Positions 38,936 to 49,054 of a DNA stretch of 64,000 bases are shown here, one piece after another. A program made the translations under genes and the position numbers. Position 1 is the first letter of the stretch, and every line of letters starts with the position of its first letter. The DNA comes from Blepharisma stoltei (Eukaryota > Ciliophora > Heterotrichea > Heterotrichida > Blepharismidae): assembly GCA_914767885.1 (NCBI GenBank), contig CAJZBQ010000028.1, forward strand, positions 372,001 through 436,000, in the 5' to 3' direction. The notes beneath the pieces are model-generated. The model saw only the letters and a program-made list of their open reading frames with translations. It made no database searches and was not told the DNA's origin.

Positions 38936-41802
38936 TTATCTTATTATACAATAAAACTCTTGGATTTCTTGTAAAATTTCTTGGATTGTAGGCCGATTGA
39001 TGGGATCTTGATCCCAGCATTTTTCTATAAGCCCAGTTAGCTGGGTGTTCTGACTCATTTCAGGCCGCTTATTCTAAATATAATTTACCAGGTGCGCAAT
39101 TTGATACATAATCTGTATAGGTTGTAGGTCATTAAAAGGACGTCTTCTATTTAACAATTCCCATAAAAGCATTCCGAAGGCGAAAATGTCACTTTTTAAA
39201 GAAAAGAATAAATTATGCAGCAATAAGTGGGAACCAACTACCTTAACTCCAAGAAAGGTGGCCTACGCTGGGTATGTATGCAACAGAGTGCAAATGGTGT
39301 AAGACTTAGCCAAAATCCCCCCTTGAATTTTCTGGGAAGCAATCTAATGATCAGCTTCCTAGGTTAGAGCCACTCACGATAGGGCCCTGATAGTCCCAAT
39401 AGATGAAGACTTTTTGAGAGGCAAAAACTGTCTAGCCCATTTCGAAGGAGAAACAGGACTTCCCTATTCGGCAAGGCTCCCCCAAGCCTGAAGGCCTTTT
39501 TTATTTCTAATTTCACTTTTTAAGGGAATATTTGTGTTCAGTGATAATTTCTGGAGCAACGTAAGGATAGGTTCCATAGGCACCTGAGTCTCTTATAGTA
39601 TTTTCTTTTACCCTTGCCAGGCCAAAATCACAAATCTTTACTCTACAATGGGAATCTACAAGACAGTTGCCTGGCTTTAAGTCTCTATGTACAATAGGAG
39701 GCTTGCAAGTATGTAAAAATAATAATCCTCTAGCAATATCAACTGCCATCCCTACAAGCTGAGATAAGGAGAGAGGCTCGTGGGTTTCATGCAATAAATG
39801 GGACAATGAGCCTTGGGAGATATATTCAGTCATTATAATAGGAGGATTCATGCAAGCTCCCATAAAGAGGACTATATTAGGATGTCGTATATTTTTCAAA
39901 ACTTCTAATTCAGTCAGAAATTCAGCAGTATCAGCCAAACTAAATTTCTTTAACGCAATTTCTGTACTTCTTCAAATCCCTTTGCTTACTTCTCCATACT
40001 GCCCTCTTCCTATAACTTCCAAAACTTTTATTTCGCTGCTATCAATGATACCTTCAATTTTCTTATTGCTTGTCAACGAAGCAATTTTTGTTTCCAGCTC
40101 ACTTATTCTTTTTTTCAGCGAGGAAATTGTATCAAGAGTCTCGACTTCTCCGACAGAATTTGACTTTTTTACTGGCTTTGGATCTTCTGGAGACTTTTCT
40201 TCTTCAGCTTGAATATTTGGTGAATGGTGGGTTTGCTCCTTATAAATTTTGCTAATAAATTGCCAAAAACTTGGCCTTCCGACTTCTCTTGCAAGTCTTA
40301 AATCAATGTCACGAACCCTTGCTCCAGCTTCGATTATTTTTTGTATTGATTCTATTCTTATATGTCTTATTGCGATTGTCAAAGGAGTTTCATCTCGGTG
40401 GTTTCTTGGATCAATTATAGCGCCATTAGCTATTAAGAGTTCTAAAATTTTTGGATGATTTGCACGGCAGGCTTTGTGAACTGCTCGATCCCCATTTGAA
40501 TCTTCCACTTCAATGTCGCTGCCATTCAAAATCAGTTTTTTAACAAAATTTTCTAGTCCTAAGTCTACAGCCAAGTGCAAAGGGCTTTCACGCTCATTAT
40601 TTACTCCCTCTCCCCTTTAAATTGAACAAAATATCGGCAAAATTTCAAATTTTTTGGGTCTTTATTCCCTTTAAATTGGAACAATTTTTTTCAAATGAAA
40701 ATTTTATAGGTGGGAAAATACTAATTAATGGAAAAGTGTTATTTAAAAGATCCATTCTGAATATTTTTATTAATTTTTCAAAATTTATTTAAAATTCAAA
40801 ATATTGCGTTCATTATATTACATTATACTCAGTATTTAGCATGCCAGTCTCTTCTTCAGGATGATTTAGGCTTGTGTAGAACATCCCTTTAGCTAAAACC
40901 TGAAAATCTGCAGGATATCCAGTGCGCAAAATGATTTCGACGTCACCAAAAATGGTGAGGACAATCCAAAACAACAGCTCCACCGAGTTGGCCAGAAACC
41001 ACCAGGAGGTGTATAGCCTTCACTCATAACTTTACTCCTGATCGTGTTCCGCCTAAGGGTCACCCTCCTCAGGTGTACCAAGCGGTGAACTTCTATACTT
41101 TCCAGAATTCTTGGACTAAACCGCCTTACCCTATGCGATAAGCCATATTTAGCATTGTGGATAAAAATGCATCTGATAAACCGAATCGTTCAATAATAAA
41201 ATTCACGAAGGAGGAAAGGTTTATGGAATAAATCATTTCCGTGCATCGCCGTTTTATTATTATTACTCAAAATATTGCATTCAAATTATTTTTGTTTTAT
41301 TTTTAAAAAGGTTTTTTATAGAGAAAAATTTAAGATAGAATTTAAAAATTAATGCCTCAAAATTGGAACAAGATTTTTTGTTTTAATTTAAAGGGAGAGG
41401 AGGAGTTAGCAGCTTCAGAGAAAATCCATGGCGAATAAATTCGTCCAGAATATTTTCATGTTCTCCTTCAACAGTTCTATGTATTGGATAAGCCCCTTCT
41501 CTGTTTTCTTTTATTTCAGGATTTGCTCCGTATTCCAGCAAAGCTCTAAAGATATCTAAATTTCCATAAAAGCATGCCAAATGCAAAGGAGTTTCACCAT
41601 AAGAATTTTGAGTATTCGGAGGAGTATCGCTTGATGCTAAAATATAACGAGTTAAGTCTTGATTTTGATTTTTTACTGAAATATGCAAAATAGTATCAGA
41701 ATTCTCTCCAAGTTTCATTTGATTTCAGTTTCTATTCTGCCGAAGCCATGAGGAGATTAAAGCTAAATTTCCTCCTTGAATTAATTTAATGATGTCTCCC
41801 AT
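38936..41802 (-). CDS. Ankyrin-repeat RAF/TKL-like protein kinase with two IESs (~579 aa)
   Basis: Starts at ATG 41802 (MGDIIKLIQGGNLALISSWL). Pieces 41407-41802, 39521-40601, 39089-39213 and 38936-39073; the last two are separated by a 15-nt intron (39074-39088). Ankyrin repeats (GETPLHLACFYGNLDIFRALLEYG, SPLHLAVDLGLENFVKKLI) precede a coiled linker. The kinase domain has GRGQYGEVSKG, HRDLKPGNCLV, DFGLAR, APE and SDIFAFGMLLWELL. This is the tyrosine-kinase-like arrangement of ankyrin-RAF kinases. TGA codes Trp in the linker (RNWNQM) and after SKGI. All catalytic residues are present. Confidence 0.85.
39214..39520. mobile_element. IES in kinase domain (~307-324 bp), retroposon-like, boundary ambiguous
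   Basis: The direct repeat TCACTTTTTAARGRAA lies at 39189 and 39513. The GC-rich interior shares TNTTCGGCAAGGC-CCCC with the CDKL IES at 53488. Excising between the TAs inside the repeat (39197/39521, 324 bp) leaves the frame off by one. Using TA 39214 instead keeps the frame and adds NLFFS before LKSDIFAFG. The exact junction needs somatic sequence. Confidence 0.6.
40602..41406 (-). mobile_element. IES in ankyrin region: second-family MITE carrying a retroposon (805 bp)
   Basis: The left terminus is TTACTCCCTCTCCCCTTTAAATTG and a doubled copy (CCCTTTAAATTGGAACAA) follows. The right terminus is TTTAATTTAAAGGGAGAGGAGGAGTTA. Excision joins KLL|NNERESPLHLAVD, completing an ankyrin repeat. A separate insert occupies 40813-41266. 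Confidence 0.88.
40813..41266 (+). mobile_element. Retroposon-like insert (454 bp) nested in the MITE, 17 bp duplication
   Basis: Flanked by TCAAAATATTGCGTTCA (40796-40812) and TCAAAATATTGCATTCA (41267-41283), 16 of 17 identical. It ends in an (ATT)n tail (GTTTTATTATTATTA) beside the right copy. It is homologous in reverse to 6071-6473 (family 1). There is no TIR and no reading frame. Features fit a SINE-like retroposon. Confidence 0.78.
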
Positions 41803-41830
41803 TTATAATAAATTTATTCATATATTTTCA

Positions 41831-42889
41831 TTATCGAAATTTCTTCTTAAGCTCAGATATCTCTACCTTTCTTTCCCTATCTATTTGTTTCATAACTTCA
41901 TCGATTTCTCTCTGCATATCTTTTTCTAATTGATTCAGCACCATTGCAATTGTATCTAAATAAATAGTACCATTATGGCCCATCATGTTTACTTCGTTGA
42001 TTTCTTCTCGGTATTTATTTTTAATCGTCTGGATTCGATTGACCTTTTCGTCAACGTATTTTTCCATAATTTTTTCAATTTCTTCCTGGTATTTTTCGAA
42101 CTTTGTTTCCGTTGTAATTTTCATAACATTTTCAACAGTCTGGGATCTTGTTCTGGATCCAGGAGTGCTATGTATTGTTGCTTGTTTTTTCCTAGCTTTA
42201 AGCCTGTTCTCTAAGTTGGTGCCTTCTTGATGTCGTAGCATTTCGCATATTTTGAAACTTATGGATGAACTTGTATAGAGGTTTCCTCTATATAGCGCTA
42301 AAAGCGCAGACATTTTCCCAGGAGCTTTCCAAGTTCGTCGGACCAAATCGCTTTTTGGTCCGACCAAGGCATTGATTTGGTGCAACCTACCGATAAATTC
42401 CGATCAGAATTTATCGGCCTTACAGCGCCAAACATAGGAAACTTCTATATGCATATGTTCTTTTATAGCCTGGGCTGCATCTCTTTTGGTTTCTTTTGCA
42501 GGTTCTTCATTTAGACTAAGATCTGTTGATTTTGATCTCATATTTGAAGAAGCTTCTACCGGGATGTCTTCAAAATTAATTTCATTCTCATTTTTCTTAG
42601 AAACTTTGTCATTAACAGCAGACACGTAATCGTCTCTTGATAATAGTTTCTGAAGCCTTTCTTTGTAATGAATAAATCGATCATCCATGATAGATCCATA
42701 ATATTCAACGGCAGCCTAAATGAAATATACGGAATAAAGCTCAATGAGCTTTGATACATTTTGTGCAGTGCAATTATGCTCTAATTCGCATTCTAAATTA
42801 AAAACTTGATCAGAAAAATGCTGAGGAAGTTTTGGAGATTCTAATTCTTCATTTATCTCAGTTTGTCGTTGATGGTTTTTTCTTGACAT
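41831..42889 (-). CDS. Coiled-coil protein with intron and fold-back IES (294 aa)
   Basis: Exons 42731-42889 and then 42437-42715, joined to 41831-42277 across a 159 bp insert. The intron 42716-42730 is 15 nt. It begins MSRKNHQRQTEINEELES. The N-terminal half is helical (SKLIELYS|AAVEYYGSIMDDRFI). After the insert it continues YTSSSISFKICEMLRHQEG, and the C-terminal ~120 residues are coiled coil (FEKYQEEIEKIMEKYVDEK). If the insert is retained instead, the protein is 347 aa with no stop. No family is recognised. Confidence 0.65.
42276..42434. other. 159 bp fold-back element, probable stop-less 3n IES
   Basis: The ends are inverted repeats (GTTTCCTCTATATAGCGCT against the complement of AGCGCCAAACATAGGAAAC). 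Two inner hairpins are CGGACCAAATCGCTTTTTGGTCCG-like and CCGATAAATTCCGATCAGAATTTATCGG-like. It lies between TAs at 42276 and 42435. The length is 53 codons and, with TGA as Trp, it reads through, so frame alone does not prove excision. The dense palindromes argue against protein coding. Confidence 0.6.
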
Positions 42890-43159
42890 AATTTAATAAA
42901 TCAGCATAGTAATAAAATAATTGTTTTTATTAGATATTTCAAAAAAATATTAAATAATTCTTAGTCTAAGCTACAATTTTCGATTTTATCTTATTTGAAT
43001 AGTCTTAATTGGTTCTTTTATGTTCAAAGTCTAAAATATATTTTATTAAAATTTAAAGATTTTATAAGTTTTATGAAATTTATAAATCACTATTCCTCTA
43101 CGTGTTCATATTTAAATTTTTTTCACAAATCCACGTATATAAAACTAAAGATAGATAAA

Positions 43160-44233
43160 ATGGAATTTTCGAATCGCAAGCTAAGCCGCACTGATAAATC
43201 TTTATTATCTGATATAGTTACCAAAATCTATCAACTTGAACACACAATTTGACTAGGGCTTCTATTGTGCTTAAATTCTCTATTAAATATTTTTACAATT
43301 CTTCCATTAAACACAATTCAGAATCCAAAATTTTCTAACACTTTTAGATGCTTATTGATCTTAACAGTCTCTGTTTTATTATCATATTTTTATCCTGCAT
43401 CAAGGCTATATCATGATTTAAAAGAACAAGATTTTGTAAAACTGAGTGCTCTTTATAATATGGTAGGAATCGCAGACCAGCTACTTATGGCATATGGGAA
43501 ATTTGCGATAAAGACTTTGTTTGCGTCTTCTTGGAAAATGGGAACAAAAATCACGAACTTTTTGGTCACATTGATATATTTATTTCTACACACTCTACAT
43601 CAAAATATAGCTTTAACTGTATTTGAAGTGGCAATCCATTCCAGCACTTCCACACTGGTTTTAGTGCTTGTTACATCCGCATTTGTGGAGGTAAAAATTA
43701 CAGTATTTAAAAAAACAGATCATAGAGCTCTGTATCAAATTGTGTGCAATGATTTTATTGATAGATTGCAGCTCTTTACATATTTGCTTACTATTTTAAT
43801 AAAAGCAATGATTGTGAGTCGATCAAATATTTATCATATTATGACCGGGATATTACTTGTATCTATAGATTCAATTATGATTGATTGGATAAAGCATTAT
43901 TTTATTTTGCATTTTAATAAAATTAGTCCTGAAGTTTATGAAGAATTTAGAAAGAAAAACATGAGGGAAAATTTTTTGTTAATCCAAAATGAGAACTATC
44001 ATATAGATTATGAAGAAATGGTGCCGAACTGTCTTGATGCGTGCTCATCAGTGGCGCTTGCTTATCGATACACAGCTCTTCCACATGCATGCATGGTAAA
44101 TTATATGTAGTTACTTCGAGTTTTTGGAGGTGATATATACCAGACTCTCTCATGTCTTGAAATTGGCCTAGCTATGGGAGGTTTATATTTAGTTAAATGC
44201 ATAGTTACAAGCATCATTCAGCTCCTTATTTAA
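43160..44233 (+). CDS. TAPT1: TAPT1-family membrane protein (352 aa)
   Basis: Exons 43160-44095 and 44111-44233, with a 15-nt intron at 44096-44110 that removes an apparent TAG stop. Family hallmarks are LYNMVGIADQLLMAYGK, LHQNIALTVFEVAIHSS, SAFVEVKITVFKK, IDWIKHYFILHFNKISPEVYEEF and, after splicing, ALPHACMLLRVFGG. About six to eight membrane spans. TAPT1 proteins are ER/ciliary-base membrane proteins involved in ciliogenesis in animals. TGA encodes a Trp near the first span. The protein is shorter than animal TAPT1, lacking the long N-terminal extension. Confidence 0.87.
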
Positions 44234-44382
44234 TTTCATAAGCTATTTGATCATCATACAATTTAACTAAAACTGATTGTACGACTATCAAATATTGTTA
44301 ATTAATTTGTAAAAGCAAAAATTGGAACACTGCCCATTTACATATTATATTAATAAGAAAATAAGTTAAAATAATGCAATAT

Positions 44383-44952
44383 TTACATATAAAATCTTGT
44401 TGATAAATTAAAACTAAGCTCTAGCCTAGAGCTTGATCTTATAGATTTTTTAGATGTATTACTTGCATACTCAAATCTAGGATTTGGAGTCAATCTTCTA
44501 GGGTATTTTTTTGTATCTCCAGTATCAATTACTGCGAATTTTATTAAAGCTGCAGGGTATTCTTTTCTGTATTTTTTATATCGTTTCACACATTTTGTTT
44601 TCAATTTTGACACATTTTCACACAAAATAGAAAAATTTAAACCTTTTTTAACTGATTTTTTTGGTGGACTTGATTCTAAATCAGAATTTTGTTCAATTAT
44701 TTTATTATTTTCTTTCAGATTTATAACGTAATCTTCGTCATCACTAATGTCAGTAGATGTGCAAGTTGAGGCTTCATTATGTTTAGATTTCATTATTTTG
44801 ATTTCTCTATTATTGATGCTTGGTAAATGAACCTTTGATGTTTTTCGGTCAAACAGTGTAAACTTTTTAGTTTCCACTTGTGGAGAATTATTTTCTAGGC
44901 TTGGCTCAGATGGAACAAAAATTTTCTTTCTGATAGGCAAAAATACTTTCAT
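44383..44952 (-). CDS. Basic low-complexity protein (189 aa)
   Basis: Complete frame ATG (MKVFLPIRKKIFVPSEPS) to TAA. It is lysine/serine/asparagine-rich, with an acidic patch (TSTDISDDEDYVINLKEN) and a basic middle (KTKCVKRYKKYRKEYPAAL). The end, SSSRLELSFNLSTRFYM, is weakly hydrophobic. No domain is recognised. The 425 bp to the next gene (44953-45377) holds nothing I can identify beyond promoter-like AT-rich DNA. Confidence 0.5.
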   Translation of the reverse strand: MKVFLPIRKKIFVPSEPSLENNSPQVETKKFTLFDRKTSKVHLPSINNREIKIMKSKHNEASTCTSTDISDDEDYVINLKENNKIIEQNSDLESSPPKKSVKKGLNFSILCENVSKLKTKCVKRYKKYRKEYPAALIKFAVIDTGDTKKYPRRLTPNPRFEYASNTSKKSIRSSSRLELSFNLSTRFYM

Positions 44953-45377
44953 ATTTAAATTGCTTTTGGATATTTTGGGTTAATTGAATTATCATAATAA
45001 TTTAATGGAATATGATAGAAAATTTTCAATGGCAATTTTATAATCATATGACCCTGAGCAATAAGCTTTACAGCTTATTATGCGAATGGTTAAAGAGATC
45101 TTCGTTTTAATCCCAGCCTCGATAATTTAGAGTCTGTTTCATGGCGAAGTACATTTAAATTAATACCACCATAAAATAATGCTTATCCAAAGCCTAAGAG
45201 CGCAGAGAAATCAACTAGTTTGTGTTTTTCCCCCTTATTATGTAAAGAATATTGCAGTCCATGATTTAATGCTTACGTTTAATTTACCATCTATCTGCTA
45301 GAATATTCTCTCTTATCCTTTATTATCCGAGTAAATCCCCAGATTTCTTTAATCTTCATCTAATTTTATACTAATAA

Positions 45378-46319
45378 ATGGTGAACAAATTGATTTCAAC
45401 CTTTGTCGTTCTGTTCGCATTGGCATCTTCTATGCCAGCTGATCTTGAAGTTAAGCAAATCTTAACCGGTGAGTATGACGGCTTCAAAACATTCATCAAC
45501 AGTTTCATGGATGGCTACACCGGCACCACTTTCAACCTCCCAGCTACCTGTTTCTCCCAAGACCAACAAAACACCCTCAATCAAAACATCGTTTCCCTAT
45601 TTTTCAGCATCCTCCAATTCAAGAAAGCTGCAGTTGCTACCAACGCTAAAGCTTTCTTAGACAACTTTGCAACTTACAGCTATGGATGTGGACTCAATGA
45701 AATCACTGAAAACTGGGTTGCTGATATCAAAGCTAAAAGCGAATTCTGGATTCTTGCTAACTTTGTGGAATCAGAAAAAGAAATCGTTGCAGCCATGCAT
45801 CAAGCCTATGTTTATCTTGGAGAAGAGAAATGGAGCCAAGCTGGTCAAAGCTTCGGAGTTGCTATGAGCCATATGGTCCCAGCACCAACTTCATCCTTAC
45901 AATCAGGAAGACCAATGTACATGAACTTCTTTAACGGGTTCTTACTTGGATTACAAAAGAATCCTTTAGTCCCATCAGCTTGCTATTTGGATTTAACTGA
46001 CTTATTCCAATACACTGAAAATGTTGCCACTGACATTAAGCAGATGCTCGCCTTCAACATGATTGGCTTCGCAGCATTTTCTTCTGACTACGTCAGATTT
46101 GTCGAGAACGTTGGGTATGCTAATTCAGACTGCGATTTCACCTACCTAGCTACTTTCTTAACAGAGAATGGCTTTGAAATTATCCTTAACAACTACCTTG
46201 CAAGCGGAAGCACCACTAAAACCTTATCTGAAACCATTGCAGATTGCAGTTCTAACTATAATGAGTGTGGCCAAGCTGCTGGAACATTAGTTCAGACACT
46301 TCTTGGTTGGGGAATCTAA
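45378..46319 (+). CDS. Secreted protein with signal peptide, probably abundant (313 aa)
   Basis: ATG 45378 to TAA. The N-terminus MVNKLISTFVVLFALASSMPA is a classical signal peptide with likely cleavage after ~18-20 residues. The mature part is helical with evenly spaced cysteines (ATCFSQ, YGCGLNE, SACYLD, SDCDF, ADCSSNYNECGQ), probably disulfide-bonded. Third codon positions favour C and G more than in neighbouring genes (TTC, ACC, AAC), a hallmark of high expression. Not recognised by family; it could be a vacuolar, cortical-granule or extrusome protein. No TGA codon or insert. Confidence 0.75.
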   Translation: MVNKLISTFVVLFALASSMPADLEVKQILTGEYDGFKTFINSFMDGYTGTTFNLPATCFSQDQQNTLNQNIVSLFFSILQFKKAAVATNAKAFLDNFATYSYGCGLNEITENWVADIKAKSEFWILANFVESEKEIVAAMHQAYVYLGEEKWSQAGQSFGVAMSHMVPAPTSSLQSGRPMYMNFFNGFLLGLQKNPLVPSACYLDLTDLFQYTENVATDIKQMLAFNMIGFAAFSSDYVRFVENVGYANSDCDFTYLATFLTENGFEIILNNYLASGSTTKTLSETIADCSSNYNECGQAAGTLVQTLLGWGI

Positions 46320-46394
46320 CCTAATATATTCATTTATTAATTGGTTTCTAATTCATATCGCGGGATAATAAAAATTTAAAAGGGGTTATTATTT

Positions 46395-47101
46395 ATGAAA
46401 ATTCATCAACAGCCTGAAACCAACCTTAGACAGCAGAAACTCGAAGAATTCTTCCACCAAGAAAAGCCAGCAAAATCTGAGGCTTCGATTTTGCCCAAAA
46501 TTAGATGCTCGTCTAACCCAGATATAAATTATATCTCCCCTCAGTCTCTAGCAGATCTTCTTGACAATAAAATTTCAATTGAAAAATATCTCGTAATTGA
46601 TGCTCGCTATCCTTATGAATATGAAGGTGGGCATATACAGTCCGCAGTTAATACTTTATAGTAAATCTTGCATGAAGATGCCAGAGGACTATTCCTGATT
46701 TTTAAATTAAATAGAAAAAAATACCTAGCTACCAAAAAAGATTTGATTTTAAATAAGATAATATTTCTTCACCAGAAAATCTTTCTAGTATTCTAGAAGG
46801 CTCGAATTGGGAAAATACTCCTATCATAATCCACTGTGAATTTTCACAGCAGCGCGGCCCTGCTTTGTATCGCTGGCTTAGAAACTCAGACAGGCTTCAA
46901 AACATGGAAAACTATCCTGCCTTGTCGTATCCTGAGCTTTATATCCTTCAAGGTGGATATTCTGAGTTCTTCAAATTATTTGAAAATTTCTGCACGCCTC
47001 AAAGCTATGTTACTATGAAAGACCCGCTTCACAAACATGATAGGAAAAAGCTAAAATCCAAGACCTGTCAGCCAAGAAAAGCTTATTTAAGGTGTTCATA
47101 A
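46395..47101 (+). CDS. CDC25-type rhodanese phosphatase, split by a short IES (198 aa)
   Basis: MDS pieces 46395-46650 and 46761-47101. The rhodanese fold is clear: YISPQSLADLL, VIDARYPYEYEGGHI, then across the IES QSAVN|ISSPENL. The active-site loop IIHCEFSQQRGP contains the C-x5-R nucleophile (HCEFS-x2-RGP is CDC25-specific), followed by YPELYILQGGYSEFF and a C-terminal basic tail. It would dephosphorylate CDK Thr/Tyr to promote mitosis. At 198 aa it lacks the long regulatory N-terminus of animal CDC25, as in plant-type and other minimal forms. Confidence 0.9.
46649..46758. other. Short IES (110 bp) in CDC25
   Basis: TA-bounded AT-rich insert without MITE ends. It carries TAG and TAA in frame. 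Removal gives the uninterrupted rhodanese strand-helix GHIQSAVNISSPENL with the TA shared. Confidence 0.85.
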
Positions 47102-47107
47102 ATTATC

Positions 47108-47396
47108 TAGCTCCCCCCCATTAAAATGGGAAGAAAAAAAACTATTTCAATTTTAAGAGGTTAATTTTTATTTTTAAAAATATTTTTAAAAAAATTAAAC
47201 AAAATAATTATAAAACTTTTAAATAACATTCTACTTGCATTTTGTCATTAAATTAGACCAAAACAAATTTTATAAAATTATTATTTTGATCGTTAAAATT
47301 TTCCAATTGAAAAACAAATTTGCCAATTTAAAGGGGGGTTGAATACCAAAAAATGGAAATTTTACCAATTTTTGTTACAATTTAAAAGGGGGAGCA
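47108..47396 (+). mobile_element. Diverged second-family MITE in intergenic DNA
   Basis: Termini GCTCCCCCCCATTAAAATGG and ACAATTTAAAAGGGGGAGC, with inner repeats (CCAATTTAAAGGGGGG, GGTTAATTTT fold-back remnant). It has the same layout as the 8665 element with a decayed tag. The remaining intergenic DNA to 47876 is AT-rich, and nothing else is recognised. Confidence 0.65.
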
Positions 47397-47876
47397 AATC
47401 ATTATTTTAATAAATAATAATATACTGATTATGATAATGCAAAAACTTGATCCAGGACTATCGCCACCTAGCATAAATATGAGCATTTTTTATACAATTA
47501 CTAGCTATAAACCCAATGGCTAAGATCTTAATAAAGTGCTTTTTTGATAGGTTTTTTGACTATAGAAATAATTAGCAAATTAAGCTGATTCTTATCATAT
47601 ATAATATATGAACTTGAAATATTATAATAATATGTTCTATTGTCTTAAACTCAAAGAGGGTAGTAATGTTTTTCATAATTAAAAAATAATTTCTATTATT
47701 AAATAAAAATACCAATTCAATAAAAAACTCATAAGAGAATAATTTAATATATTTTACATAATTAAATATAATTTGAGGCTATAATTTTGATATTTAAAAT
47801 CATTTTTTCCGCTATTTAAATTTAAAAAATATATATTTTTTCAATATCCCCCATTGGAAAATTTATAAAAATAAAA

Positions 47877-48923
47877 ATGGACCCAAGAGAAATTGGCTTA
47901 TGTGCATTATTTTGTGGTGTTGAACATGTAAGCGAAGCCGTCAAAAGAAATCGCCTTGAAGTTGAAGCTTTTACTTCCCTAATTACTTATGAGTCTTCTC
48001 CATGCTTCGAAAAGCTTAGAACTACCTTGATAGATGTTGTAACAAGCATAGGTGAAGAAAAAACAAGTGCAATGCTATCAATTTCTCCTGAAGCTTTAAA
48101 GATCATAACCACTCAGAAGTTAAATAACTCAAAAAACAATTCTACAAAGCAAGCTACTCCCAAAAAAAATATTCATGCACCCAAGCCACCAAGCATTGAC
48201 TATTCAAATACAGAATCTCTTAAAGACCGAATTGTTAGGCTCTATAATGCTGGTGTCAGAATAAAATGTATTCAAGGATTATATGACTTACAAAGCCCAG
48301 GCCTTATACATAGTCTTTGCAATTGGACTCGTTGTGATGCCGAAACCGTTGAAAAGCTTAAAAATAAGCGTCAAGAAATACTTAATTTGAGAAATGAGGG
48401 AAAAACTGATGAAGAAATAATCGCACAACTGAAAATTGCCCATCAAAAACTTAAAGAAATTGCAGGCGATTTTAATCGAACAAAATTATTCTTTACCAAA
48501 CAAGATATAGAAGATGCTAAAGACCTTGCAAAAATTCTAAAAAATAGAGATAAAGCTGCAAGAGAATTAGGAATTTCAGGCGTGATTTTTAGGAAATGAA
48601 TCGATGGGAAAATTGAAACTTTGTGGGAAACTGAAAATGGGGAGGAGCCTCTCAAAAAGTTAGCATTGCTAGAGAATTATTTTATTATGAAAAATGTCGA
48701 AAAAGCTGCTAAAAGTGCAAATGTGGATTTATTGAGAGCTGGGAGATGAATAAAACAATTTGAAAAAAAAATGACAGAACTGAATGAAAAATTATTTAAA
48801 AGGCCTAGGAGAAAACATACTGAAGAAGGAGGAGTTGAAAATGAAGATGGGGAGCCAGAAAAAAAGCAAAAAATCGAAGAAAATACTCCGAGTGATTGTA
48901 CTGAAGATGACAGTGAGTCATAG
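47877..48923 (+). CDS. Repeated helix-turn-helix-like protein, paralogue A (348 aa)
   Basis: ATG 47877 to TAG 48921-48923, with two TGA-coded Trp at GVIFRKWIDGK and RAGRWIKQF. The sequence is built of several HTH-sized units: ALFCGVEHVSEAVKRNRLE; LYNAGVRIKCIQGLYDL; LRNEGKTDEEIIAQLKI; LKNRDKAARELGISGVIFRKW; MKNVEKAAKSANVDLLRAGRW. The last two resemble homeodomain-like or psq/CENP-B-type HTH (K-x-A-A-x-x-L-G-I-s-x-x-x-x-x-W). A basic, acidic-ended tail follows. It likely binds DNA; the family is not recognised. It is an inverted paralogue of the next gene. Confidence 0.65.
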
Positions 48924-49054
48924 CTTTTATTATATTAATATTATATTTAAATCTCTATCAAATAATTGAATTTATGAAGAGTTTTAATTACCTGTAGAAA
49001 AAGCTTCTAAACAAAGTATTTATATATTTTTATTAATTAGTAAAATATCATTGT

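Noticed and set aside
44096-44110. TAG stop ending the TAPT1-like frame
   Set aside because: It is the 3' end of a 15-nt GT..AG intron; the downstream exon continues the family sequence (LLRVFGG).
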